From the NCBI GenBank assembly GCA_002841865.1, contig PHBD01000002.1, forward strand, positions 1 through 64,000: DNA of 64,000 nt. Direction: 5' to 3'. Positions within the stretch are counted from its first letter, which is position 1; every line of letters begins with the position of its first letter. Source of the DNA: Deltaproteobacteria bacterium HGW-Deltaproteobacteria-19. Lineage in GTDB: Bacteria > Desulfobacterota > Syntrophia > Syntrophales > PHBD01. Of this stretch, positions 9,468 to 17,772 are shown piece by piece. The position numbers were made by a program, and so were the translations under genes. Under the pieces are notes generated by a model. It was not told the DNA's origin and searched no databases. It was given only the letters and a program-made list of their open reading frames with translations.

Positions 9468-10706
9468 TTACTGCGTGATCGGCCTGATCGGACAGATCAG
9501 TCTGCTGTTCGCCGTGGAGCCGTCCCTGATCAACTGTTCCTTTGTCAGGAAGCCCGTTTTCTCCACATGGCAGGTATCGCAGTTCCGGGTCCGGTCCGTC
9601 CGCTTCCGGATGTTGTGGACCGGGCTGTCCCAGTAGTTGGGGAGCGCGTCGAAATGCTCCATTTTGAGTCCCGCGGGTGCAAATGTGTCACGCACGGTGG
9701 GGATGAGCCTGAGCGTGGTGAGCTTTTTCCTGTCCCGGGGATTCAGTCCCAGGCGGAAGGCGGAGGACGACTTGGAGTGACCGCCGTGGCAATCGCTGCA
9801 ATCCCTGTATTGCCCGGATGAGTGGCATCCGTAGCAGGTCACCTTGTCCCTGTGTCCCTCGTGGGCCGCCCGGGCATAGAGCTTCGGGCTCTTCGCCAGC
9901 TTGTGGCAGTTCGTGCAGGAGGGCCGGTCCTTCACCTCCATCTTCGACTTGTAGGCCGTCCCGTCGCCGTGCATCTCCGCCTTCCGGTGGCAATCCATGC
10001 ACATCATCCCCTTCTGGTAATGCACGTCCGGGGATCCTCCGAACTCGCCGGTAAACTCCGGGTAGACGCGGCCGCCGTGGCAGAAGGCACAGGTTTTGCC
10101 CTCGTCCTTCTTCACGAACTTGTGCCCCCGGATCAGCCCCAGGCCGATGCCGGACACGGGCGGAGACTTGACATGGCAGTCTCCGCAGGATGCATGGCAA
10201 CTCCGGCACGATTTTTCAAAGACCTTCTCCTCGAAGGCCTTGAATTCCGCCGTCGAAAAGCGGGGCCGGACACCATTCCGCTGGCCCGCGGAGGTATAGT
10301 GGAGGGACTTGCCATAGGTCTCCGTGATCTTTTTGTGGCACATGGCACACTTCTGGAGATTGTCCGACGGCTTCCGGACAAGGCCCTTGTGCGCCCTTTC
10401 CCTGGAGACGATGCTGTCGTCCCCCTGGTGGCAGAGCTTGCAGGGAAGCTTCAGGTGGACATCTTTCCCGATGAGGTCTTTGTCCACCACATATCCTTTG
10501 TAATATTCTTCCGCCTTGACCGGCGGAGGCGCTCCCGCTCACCCCTCCCCTGCGGCTTCCATTGCGGGGGGCTTCACCATGGCCTTCATCATCGACGCAT
10601 TGGTATGGCAGGTGACGCAGGAGCTTGTCTGAGCGGCGTCGGCGGCCAGGACCATAAGAAAAAACAGAGGCAGGAAGATTGAAAACGGTCTGAAAAGCCA
10701 TCGCAT
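9468..10706 (-). CDS. extKL: Undecaheme cytochrome c, ExtKL-like, with in-frame UGA (selenocysteine)
   Basis: The reading frame starting at ATG 10704-10706 encodes a signal peptide (MRWLFRPFS start), a first heme motif CVTCH at residues 30-34 and, at codon 56 (10539-10541), TGA. It then continues in the same frame for 356 codons with ten more CxxCH motifs, giving 412 residues and 11 hemes. A hairpin follows the TGA: stem TCCGCC/GGCGGA with loop GGTCAA, placing GGU 18-20 bases after the stop, close to the geometry of the bacterial SECIS of fdhF and identical to that of the selenoperoxiredoxin at 22835. The part after the TGA has no signal peptide of its own and so makes little sense as a separate gene. 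As I recall, Geobacter ExtK and ExtL are likewise two halves split at a selenocysteine codon. The role is probably periplasmic or surface electron transfer. Confidence 0.8.
10510..10541 (-). promoter_or_regulatory. UGA codon plus SECIS-like hairpin in extKL
   Basis: The TGA at 10539-10541 is followed by a 6-bp stem (TCCGCC with GGCGGA) closing a GGTCAA loop. The loop begins 18 bases after the TGA. GGU in an apical loop at this distance is the hallmark recognised by SelB in bacteria. It lies inside the coding sequence, as bacterial SECIS elements do. Confidence 0.72.
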
Positions 10707-11178
10707 GGCAGGGCCCTCACGGTGGATTCATGACTTAGGGTGGATTTATAACAAACCGGTTCTCCCCTGTCAAACACGGACAGAAAAAACAGAGCGATTG
10801 CCGCATCGGGATGGAATGCAGCTTCGTTGTTGGGGTTACCACTCCCGGGAAGCAGGGTGGGTCCCCATTGCGCGCCCCCGTCGATTAGTGGTTTCATGGA
10901 TTCCGCGAGCGGCATCCGGGATCATGGATCCGAGGGCTCCCGGAAACTGCCGCTTGCCGGCCGATCAATAATCCCGGGTCGCCGGGGTTGAAGCCGGAGG
11001 AACCGAAAAAAAACTGCCATTGTTTTTTAAAATGTAGTATAAATTCCGCGCGTCAAGCGAGTCGGAACATCAAAGGCGGTTCCTGGTTTCTTTCGAAGCG
11101 TCCCTCGGGTTTTATCATCCACCACCAACCATAAACCTGCCGAAGCGGCCTGATGCCGTTTCGTTCCGGGGATGAGTC
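10707..11178. other. Divergent intergenic region, no gene seen
   Basis: This 470-base gap separates the minus-strand cytochrome operon from plus-strand genes, so it should hold promoters for both. The only suggestive part is an A/T-rich patch at 11005-11045 ending in TAGTATAAATT, about 130 bases before the next start. No convincing pair of -35 and -10 boxes, sigma-54 site or strong hairpin was recognised. Confidence 0.35.
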
Positions 11179-11754
11179 ATGTTCCGACTGAACGGCCGTC
11201 CAGACCTTGCCCGTCGCCGCCCGTCCCTGCCGATGTTTCTCCTGTTCCTTGCCTTTTTGTTTGTCATCGGACCCCATGCAGCCTCCGCAGCGGAGCTGAT
11301 CCTCGGGAATGGCACGCCGATCCGGGTTTTTTTCAGCCCCCGGGGAGGCGCCGTCGCCGGGATCGTCCAGGCCGTTGCCGGGGCACGCTCGGAGATCCTG
11401 GTCCAGGCCCACAGCCTCTTGAGCCCTTCCATTACCCGGTCCCTCCTGGACGCCCGGGAACGGGGCGTCCAGGTCTCCGTCATCCTCGACAAGTCTGAGC
11501 GGCAGGAAGGCATGACGCCGGCTGTGCAACTGGCCAACGCCGGTGTCCCGGTTTTCCTGGACGGAATGCACGCCGCCGCCAACGACCGGGTAATCGTCAT
11601 CGACGGCCGCACCGTCATCACAGGATCCCTCAACTTCACGACTGTCTCGGACGAGATGAACGGAGAAAACCTCCTGATCATCAATTCGCCGGAACTGGCT
11701 TCCCTGTACTCGGAAAACTGGAAAACACACCGGGCCCATTCGGACCCGTACTGA
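11179..11754 (+). CDS. Exported phospholipase D-like protein with degenerate HKD motif
   Basis: This 191-residue protein has a long basic N-terminus, a hydrophobic signal segment (about residues 18-38, cleavage near ASAAE) and one PLD domain. The characteristic ending (DGRTVITGSLNFT) is present. However, the catalytic H-x-K-x4-D reads N-D-R-V-I-V-I-D, so the nucleophilic histidine and the lysine are both replaced. A single-domain exported PLD normally works as a homodimeric nuclease or phospholipase; this copy is predicted to be inactive as an enzyme and may bind phosphodiesters only. GGGGATGAG precedes the ATG. It is followed after about 50 bases by the DUF4142 gene. Confidence 0.75.
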   Translation: MFRLNGRPDLARRRPSLPMFLLFLAFLFVIGPHAASAAELILGNGTPIRVFFSPRGGAVAGIVQAVAGARSEILVQAHSLLSPSITRSLLDARERGVQVSVILDKSERQEGMTPAVQLANAGVPVFLDGMHAAANDRVIVIDGRTVITGSLNFTTVSDEMNGENLLIINSPELASLYSENWKTHRAHSDPY

Positions 11755-11805
11755 CGAAGGAACGGCATCTCCCGACGGGGAACAGACATTCGGAAAGGAA
11801 GAAGG

Positions 11806-12351
11806 ATGAACATTGGCAGGAAATATAGATGGCTGCTTTACGGCCTTTTGCCGGTTCTCGTGACACTCGGCATGGCTATCGCCGATGATTCGAACAGATC
11901 TCTACCCGAACCGGACCGCTCATTCATCAGGCAGGCGGCGAAGGACAGCCTCTGGCACATCTCCCTGGGAGAGCTCGCCCTGAAGCAGGCAGCAGGTGGA
12001 AACATCCGGAAGTACGGGGAGGACATGATCCTTGGAAACCGCCGGATACAAGCTGACATTCAATCCCTGGCCAAAAAGAAAGGGGTTGACCTCGAGATCG
12101 ATCAGGATCCTTTGCAGAACCAGACGCTGGAACACCTTTCGCGTGAGCCTGGGGCCGGCTTCGACCGCCAGTACATCAGCCTCATGATCGACGAGCAGGA
12201 AAAGAGCGAACGCCTCTACCGGGAGGAGGCCGATCACGGACAGGACCGGGAGACCCGGGGCTTTGCCGGAGGCGTCCTTCCGTGGATCGATACGCAACTG
12301 AAGCGGGCAAGGGATATCCTGCTGGGAATCCCGCAGCCCTTTTTAAAATAG
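11806..12351 (+). CDS. DUF4142-type exported ferritin-like protein
   Basis: This 181-residue protein has an N-terminal hydrophobic segment (about residues 10-26) and a helical DUF4142-like body. The typical features are FIRQAAKDSLWHISLGELALKQ and a later long helix containing YISLMIDEQEKSERLY. Members are usually periplasmic, form four-helix bundles and have no firmly established biochemical role. GAAGGAAGAAGG gives a good ribosome binding site. It sits between the PLD-like gene and the flavoprotein gene; no functional link can be read. Confidence 0.7.
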   Translation: MNIGRKYRWLLYGLLPVLVTLGMAIADDSNRSLPEPDRSFIRQAAKDSLWHISLGELALKQAAGGNIRKYGEDMILGNRRIQADIQSLAKKKGVDLEIDQDPLQNQTLEHLSREPGAGFDRQYISLMIDEQEKSERLYREEADHGQDRETRGFAGGVLPWIDTQLKRARDILLGIPQPFLK

Positions 12352-12548
12352 GACAATTCATCAGCCATCCAACGAAAGGAGGCACGCCGGAAAGGACACG
12401 GGCAAAGCATCGGACAGGAATCGGACCGGGCTATCACGGCGCCGATCCGCGTCGATTCATCGTGGGAATCGGGGGCGGGAAACCGGGCGCGCGATCGGCT
12501 CCATGGGGTTTTCGGATCCAAACCAACGTCTTTTCAAGGAGGTATGGA

Positions 12549-14118
12549 ATGATGAAACGTGAAGACACGGAAGCGGCGGTGACAAAAGGCGTGAGCAGGC
12601 GTTCTGTTCTCAAAGGCGCCGTGGCGATGGGGGCCGGCGGCGGCCGGCGGCATCGCCCTCAATATGGGGATTCCCGGGACTGCAGAGGCCATGATCAAGA
12701 AGCTGCCGGCCAAGTGGGATGAGACCTGGGACGTGGTGATCGTCGGTTCCGGGTTCGCGGGACTCGCGGCGGCGGCCGAAGCGGCGGGAAAGGGCGCCAA
12801 GGTCGTTGTCCTGGAGAAGATGCCGACCTACGGCGGGAACTCCATCATCAATGGAGGAGTCTATGCAGCCTGGGACAGCAAGTACCATTACAGGCAGAAA
12901 CTGAACCTCGGAGATGACAGTCCCAGACAGCACGTGGAAGACACGCTCAAGGGCGGCGACTTCTACAACATCCCGGAATTGGTACAGATTATGGCCGACG
13001 GCGCCGCGGACGCCCTCAACTGGATGATCGACGAGGGCGGCGCCCGGGTTCGTGAGACCGTCACCCGGGCCGGAGGCCACACGGCCTACCGGACCCATTC
13101 AGCCGTAGCCGGCGTAGGGCGCGAATACACCGAAGCCCTCCGGAAGATCGCCGAGAAACGGGGCGCTAAGACCGCTCTGAACTCCGAGGTCACCTGGATC
13201 TGGCGGAAAGACGCAGATCCCAAGAGCCCCGTGCTCGGCGTGCAGGTCAAGCGGGGCCGGAGAACGCTCAACATCAAGGCGGCCAAGGCCCTCATTCTCG
13301 CGTCCGGCGGGTTCAGCCGGGACATCAAGATGCGGATGGCCCACAACCCCAGGCTCGTGCCCGCCTTCGGCTGCACCAACCAGCCGGGGGCCACGGGAGA
13401 AATGATCCGGTTCGCCCAGGCGATCGGCGCCGACACCCTGCAAATGAATTTCATCCAGCTCTATCCCTTTGCCGAACCGGAGACGAGCATCCTCGACACG
13501 CCGGCGGTGTATCCCTTCAACGGACCGGGGTACGGCATCGTCTACGTGAACAAGCTGGGCAAGCGCTTCGTCAACGAGCTGGAGCGCCGGGACGTCTGCG
13601 CCTTCGCCCAGATCAACCTGGGAGCCAATATGAAGCCCACCTGGAGCATCTTCAACCGTGCCATGGTCCTGAAGATGGGCGGCTCCTACGAGGAAGTCGA
13701 TGCTGGCCTGAAGAAGGGCCGGTTCATCCAGGCCGATTCCATCCGCGAGATGGCGGGCAAGCTCGGTATTCCGGCGGACGCGCTGGTGAAGACCATCGAG
13801 GACCACAACCGTTACATCGAGCAGGGAAAGGACCCCGACTTCAACAAGTCCATCACGAAGGTCATGATCCCCCTGGTGGAAGGCCCCTTCTACTCCGTCG
13901 CCCAGTGGCCGGCGGTCCATCACTGCATGGGGGGCGTCCGGATCAGCCCGACCGCCCAGGTCATCGATGTCTTCGGGGCCGTGATCCCGAAACTCTATGC
14001 AGCCGGTGAAGTCGCCGGCGGCGTCCACGGGTCGAACCGCCTGGGCAGCAACGCCATTCCCGACGCCGTGTCCTTCGGCCGCGTGGCGGGCACCAATGCC
14101 GCCAGGGAAAGGGCATAA
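12549..14118 (+). CDS. Tat-exported FAD flavoprotein, fumarate/enoate reductase family, frameshifted
   Basis: The start at 12549 has AAGGAGG and leads into a twin-arginine signal (SRRSVLKGAVAMGAGG). Reading then continues in another frame from about 12640, through the FAD motif VVIVGSGFAGLAAAAEA to the end. Removing one base in the run of GGC repeats at 12630-12652 would restore one 522-residue protein, so this is a 1-base frameshift or a sequencing error. The family's catalytic residues are visible: HHCMGG, the arginine of ELERRD and HGSNRLG. The position that is histidine in fumarate reductases (Q-x-H-P) is tyrosine (QLYP), as in some reductases of other 2-enoates such as urocanate. The adjacent 7-heme cytochrome is the likely electron donor. 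Confidence 0.83.
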
Positions 14119-14135
14119 ACACCATCCCCCTTGCC

Positions 14136-14170
14136 GGGGAGTCCGCGAAGGAGTTCTTCGCGGGCTCCCC
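14136..14170 (+). terminator. Intercistronic stem-loop after flavoprotein gene
   Basis: GGGGAG-TCCGCGAAG pairs with CTTCGCGG-GCTCCCC around a GAGTT loop, followed by TTTTCC. It looks like an intrinsic terminator or attenuator, and it lies only about 20 bases before the start of the cytochrome gene, so it may lower expression of that gene relative to the flavoprotein. Confidence 0.6.
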
Positions 14171-14190
14171 TTTTCCAAGGAAGGTCACCC

Positions 14191-14904
14191 ATGAAGAAGA
14201 GATATTTCCTTTTGTTCCTGTTGCCGGCGTTCCTGGCGGTTTTCTTCACCCTTCCCGGAGACAGGGCGGACGGAGCGGCACAGAAGGCCGGGGTCTCCTG
14301 CAGTTCCTGCCACGCCGACCTGAAGGCGGTCGTTTCCAAGACCCATCCGCCCGTGACGGGGAACAACCTGGCCGCCTGCCTCCAGTGCCACGCCCCCGAC
14401 ATGGGCGGCGAGGCGAAGAAGAACCCCTTCTCCGTCAGGATCCACACCGGACACATTCCACCGAAAGGCAGCCTCGACTGCCTGACCTGCCACACCTGGA
14501 CGCCCGGCAGGAGCTTCGGACTGATCGGCGTGAAGGGAAGCTGGGGAGCCCCGACCGGGGAAGACATGGACCTGCTCAAGGAGATTTACGGTACACTTGC
14601 CAAGGAGGAATTCACGGCCAGGCTCCATGCCGACAAGGGCGTGGCCTGTGCGAGCTGCCACGGCAAGGCGCTTCCCAAGCCGGACGACACGGTGGAAAAT
14701 GCCCGCTGCCTGACCTGCCACGGTCCGCTGGAGAAGCTGGCGAAAAAGACGGAGCCCAAGGACTTTCCGGATCGCAATCCCCACAAGTCCCATTTGGGGG
14801 AAATCGCCTGCACCGTCTGCCACAAGGCCCACGGTCCTTCCAAGGTCTACTGCCTCGACTGCCACACGAAATTCCAGATGAAGATCCCCGGGCAGGCGAA
14901 ATAA
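14191..14904 (+). CDS. Periplasmic heptaheme cytochrome c
   Basis: This 237-residue protein has a signal peptide (MKKRYFLLF start, cleavage around residue 27-30) and seven CxxCH motifs: CSSCH, CLQCH, CLTCH, CASCH, CLTCH, CTVCH and CLDCH. AAGGAAGG precedes the ATG. Its position directly after the Tat-exported flavoprotein suggests that the pair forms a two-subunit periplasmic reductase. Known two-gene systems of this type are the methacrylate reductase Mrd with cytochrome Mcc; in Shewanella flavocytochromes both parts are fused. The number of hemes is higher than the four of the fused enzymes. Confidence 0.85.
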   Translation: MKKRYFLLFLLPAFLAVFFTLPGDRADGAAQKAGVSCSSCHADLKAVVSKTHPPVTGNNLAACLQCHAPDMGGEAKKNPFSVRIHTGHIPPKGSLDCLTCHTWTPGRSFGLIGVKGSWGAPTGEDMDLLKEIYGTLAKEEFTARLHADKGVACASCHGKALPKPDDTVENARCLTCHGPLEKLAKKTEPKDFPDRNPHKSHLGEIACTVCHKAHGPSKVYCLDCHTKFQMKIPGQAK

Positions 14905-14908
14905 CCTC

Positions 14909-14929
14909 CCTGCCATCCGGGATGGCAGG
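14909..14929. terminator. Perfect hairpin after heptaheme cytochrome
   Basis: CCTGCCATC and GATGGCAGG form a 9-bp stem around CGG, four bases after the stop codon. No U-tract follows, so it may be a pause or RNA-stabilising structure and not a full intrinsic terminator. Confidence 0.5.
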
Positions 14930-15098
14930 AAACCGCCGTCCCGGATGGCTTTCCTTCCCCCCATTGTCTTCGCCGCGCCGCCGGATCATCGCAATCCCGC
15001 ACCGGCCCTGCATCCACATCCTCCCCTGAACAACACACAACATCGGTTGAAAATCGATTGCAGATTCCTTATGATGAATTCACCTCTCTTGCAGCGGG

Positions 15099-16478
15099 AT
15101 GTGTATGAAACCAATTTTCTCAATGACCAGGACCGAAAACATCATACTCGACTCCATCGCCGACGGCGTGTTTACGGTGGACCGGGACTGGCGGATCACT
15201 ACCTTCAACCGGGCGGCCGAGCAGATCACCGGGGTCTCGCGCGGGGACGCCATCGGCCAGCCCTGCAAGGAAGTATTAAAGGCGGACATCTGCGAAAAAA
15301 CCTGCCTTCTCAGGCAGACACAGGAAACAGGCCGACCCATCGTCAACCGGACAGTCCGGATCATCACGGCCTCCGGGCACCGGATCCCCGTCAGCATCTC
15401 GACGGCCATCCTGAAGGACGAGTCCGGAAACGCCATCGGCGCCGTCGAGACCTTTCGCGACATCAGCGTGGAAGAAAAACTGAGGAAGAAGATCCAGGGA
15501 AGATACTCCTTCGAGGACATCCTGTCGAAGAATCCGAGAATGCAACAGTTGTTCGACATCCTCCCGGATTTGGCCGCAAGTGGAAGCACCGTCCTCCTGG
15601 AGGGGGAGAGCGGGACGGGAAAGGAACTATTCGCCCGGGCCATTCACAACCTCAGTTCCCGGAAAAGCGGGCCCTTTATCGCGGTCAACTGCGGCGCCCT
15701 TCCGGACACACTCCTGGAATCGGAGCTTTTCGGCTACAAGGCGGGAGCGTTCACGGACGCGAAGCGGGACAAGCCGGGGCGCTTCCGGCGGGCGGAGAAG
15801 GGGACCCTCTTCCTGGACGAAATCGGCGACATCTCCCCGGCCATGCAGGTCCGGCTGCTCCGGGTGCTCCAGGAAAGGACATATGAACCCCTCGGCTCGG
15901 TGGAGTCCGTTCCGGCTGACGCCCGGATCATCGCCGCCACGAACCGGAGGCTGGAAGACCTGGTCCACGAGGGAAAATTCCGTGAGGACCTCTATTACCG
16001 GATCAACGTCGTCCGCCTGGTCCTGCCGCCCTTGCGGGAGCGCATGGAAGACCTGCCCCTCCTGGCGGATCATTTTATCCGCCACATGAACGCCGTGCAG
16101 AACAAGGACATCCCGGGCATATCCGACGATGCCATGGCCTGCCTGATGTCTCACGAATTTCCGGGCAACATCCGGGAACTGGAAAACGTCATCGAGCGGT
16201 CCTTCATCCTCTGCAAGTCGGGTCCGATCCTGCCGCAGCACCTGCCCGAGTTTCTCTGGACCCGTGAAACGGACGAACTCTGCGGACTGCCGGCGGAGAC
16301 TCCGACCATAAAACAGATGGAGGCTTCGTTCCTCATCAGCGTCCTCCGCCGCAACGGCTGGAGCCGGATGAAAACGGCCAGCCAGCTCGGCATTCACAAG
16401 AGTACCCTCTTCCGGAAGATCCGGGCGCTTGGCATCCAACTCCCGGATCGCAAAGAACGGGACAAGCCGGTCGCATAA
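15099..16478 (+). CDS. Sigma-54-dependent activator, PAS-AAA-Fis HTH (GAFTDA variant)
   Basis: This 459-residue bacterial enhancer-binding protein has a PAS domain at about residues 15-125, a AAA+ domain at about 145-380 (Walker A GESGTGKE at 169-176) and a Fis-type helix-turn-helix at about 405-445. The sigma-54 contact loop reads GAFTDA, not GAFTGA. The PAS domain carries a C-x8-C-x3-C set (Cys56, 65, 69) shared with the paralogue at 33973, which suggests redox, heme or Fe-S sensing. Several in-frame ATGs (15099, 15105, 15123) are possible and none has a strong ribosome site. Likely targets are the adjacent rhodanese and the NifX/Mrp genes, both of which have sigma-54-like sites upstream. 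Confidence 0.9.
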   Translation: MCMKPIFSMTRTENIILDSIADGVFTVDRDWRITTFNRAAEQITGVSRGDAIGQPCKEVLKADICEKTCLLRQTQETGRPIVNRTVRIITASGHRIPVSISTAILKDESGNAIGAVETFRDISVEEKLRKKIQGRYSFEDILSKNPRMQQLFDILPDLAASGSTVLLEGESGTGKELFARAIHNLSSRKSGPFIAVNCGALPDTLLESELFGYKAGAFTDAKRDKPGRFRRAEKGTLFLDEIGDISPAMQVRLLRVLQERTYEPLGSVESVPADARIIAATNRRLEDLVHEGKFREDLYYRINVVRLVLPPLRERMEDLPLLADHFIRHMNAVQNKDIPGISDDAMACLMSHEFPGNIRELENVIERSFILCKSGPILPQHLPEFLWTRETDELCGLPAETPTIKQMEASFLISVLRRNGWSRMKTASQLGIHKSTLFRKIRALGIQLPDRKERDKPVA

Positions 16479-16583
16479 ACGCGACTCCCGAAAGTGTCCG
16501 TCATTCCGGCGGATCCAGGCCCATAGTAAACAACCAATCTGATTCATTGGACATTATTACTCATGTAGGATCGACGGCAACCG

Positions 16584-16599
16584 TGGCACGCCTTGTGTA
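16584..16599 (+). promoter_or_regulatory. Sigma-54-like promoter upstream of rhodanese gene
   Basis: TGGCACG at 16584-16590 matches the -24 element exactly. At the right distance GTGTA stands for TTGCA, so the -12 GC is GT. The start codon lies about 45 bases downstream. It immediately follows the gene for a sigma-54 activator, which raises its credibility. Confidence 0.45.
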
Positions 16600-16641
16600 T
16601 ATCCATTTATGGAACGTTTCGTTCGAGAAGGGAGGAGGATC

Positions 16642-17538
16642 ATGAAAAAATCATTTCTTTTCAGAACCGTGTCGCTGGTCTTCCTTCTGTTTGCCCTCTC
16701 CGCTCCGGCAGAAGCAAGGGACATTGCACCGATTGTATCGGCCGACTGGCTCGCAGCCAACATGGACAACCCCCGGCTGATCATTCTGGACGTGAGAAAG
16801 GTGGAGCAATACCAGGACGGCCACATTCCGAATGCCATCAGCTCTTTTTTCCGTGCCTGGGCCTTCAAGAGGGGGGAGCTCTACTCGGAGATCCCGGAGG
16901 TGGACGACCTGCAGGAAATGATCGGTGAGGCCGGCATCGGCCTGGACTCCCTCGTGGTCGTCACGGGCAGCGTCTCGTCGCCCGTGGAAAGCTACCAGAG
17001 CGCACGGGTGGCGTGCACCCTCCAGTATGCGGGGATCCCGAACGTGGCGCTTCTCGACGGAGGCGTCAATGCCTGGGTCCGGGGAAAGAAGCAGCTGTCC
17101 ACCGTATCCCGGAGGCCCGTGGCGAAGCCGTTCACGGCGAAACTCAGGCGGGATTTCTTCGCCGACAAGGAACACATGAAGGCGCGCCTGGGAAAGATCC
17201 TTCTCCTGGATGTGCGGGAACCGGAGATCTTTTCCGGCAAAAAGAAACTCGACTGCATCCCCCGGGCCGGCCACATCCCGGGGGCACTGAACATGCCTAC
17301 CTCCTGCGCCTTCAACGCGGATGGGACGTTCAAGACCCGTGATGAACTCGCCGCCATCGCGGAGGCGGCAATCGGCAAGGACCTTTCCCGGGAGGTCGTC
17401 ACCTATTGCGACGTAGGCCAGTGCTGCCCTACCTGGGCCTATCTCCTGCGAGAACTTCTCGGCTATCGCAATATCCGTCTCTATGACGGCTCAAGCCAGG
17501 AATGGATGTCGGATCCGACGGCGCCGGTCGAGAAGTAG
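16642..17538 (+). CDS. Exported tandem rhodanese (sulfurtransferase-like)
   Basis: This 298-residue paralogue of the protein at 8557 has a signal peptide (MKKSFLFRT start, cleavage near AEARD, residue 25) followed by two rhodanese domains. The N-terminal loop lacks cysteine. The C-terminal loop is CDVGQCC, with three cysteines including an adjacent pair, unlike the CRxGx[T/R] loop of classical thiosulfate sulfurtransferase. GGGAGGAGG precedes the ATG, and a longer in-frame reading starting at 16609 lacks a site. The sigma-54-like promoter and the neighbouring activator suggest conditional expression. The substrate, whether sulfane sulfur or a selenium species, is not determinable here. Confidence 0.83.
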   Translation: MKKSFLFRTVSLVFLLFALSAPAEARDIAPIVSADWLAANMDNPRLIILDVRKVEQYQDGHIPNAISSFFRAWAFKRGELYSEIPEVDDLQEMIGEAGIGLDSLVVVTGSVSSPVESYQSARVACTLQYAGIPNVALLDGGVNAWVRGKKQLSTVSRRPVAKPFTAKLRRDFFADKEHMKARLGKILLLDVREPEIFSGKKKLDCIPRAGHIPGALNMPTSCAFNADGTFKTRDELAAIAEAAIGKDLSREVVTYCDVGQCCPTWAYLLRELLGYRNIRLYDGSSQEWMSDPTAPVEK

Positions 17539-17623
17539 CCGGGAGTCGTTCCCGGACAGGACATTCGAGCGGAACAGCCCGGCTTTGGGCTTTTAAAGAT
17601 TGCGGTTTCGCAACTTTATGCCC

Positions 17624-17655
17624 CGGAGAAGGTTGCATTTATGCACCCTTCTCCG
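17624..17655. terminator. Long hairpin between rhodanese and NifX-like genes
   Basis: CGGAGAAGG (17624-17632) pairs with CCTTCTCCG (17647-17655), and the loop itself contains TGCA/TGCA. It probably terminates the rhodanese transcript. Confidence 0.55.
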
Positions 17656-17733
17656 AAATCACCCACCCTTCGCCACAGGCAATCTCCCTTCCACCCTCCG
17701 TTATTTCGGTATGTTATCTCTTTCGAGGGAAAC

Positions 17734-17748
17734 TGGCACGATTACTGA
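17734..17748 (+). promoter_or_regulatory. Sigma-54-like promoter upstream of NifX/Mrp locus
   Basis: TGGCACG (17734-17740) is followed after ATTA by CTGA, giving GG-N10-GA where GG-N10-GC is expected. The start codon at 17773 would lie about 13 bases after the predicted transcription start, with GAGG in between, which is short but workable. Confidence 0.4.
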
Positions 17749-17772
17749 AAAGGAGCCGACGAGGCAAGTCCC

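Noticed and set aside
10539-10541. TGA as a simple nonsense mutation (pseudogene)
   Set aside because: Considered seriously, but the downstream hairpin, the intact 356-codon continuation and a second selenoprotein in the window favour selenocysteine.
10216-10701. Minus-strand frame of 161 codons starting at 10701
   Set aside because: The frame next to it, with ATG at 10704-10706, gives a proper signal peptide and a CxxCH motif, so this one is a shadow of extKL.
12664-14118. Start of the flavoprotein at the internal ATG 12664
   Set aside because: It would lose the Tat signal that is clearly encoded just upstream with a strong ribosome site; a frameshift explains the data better.
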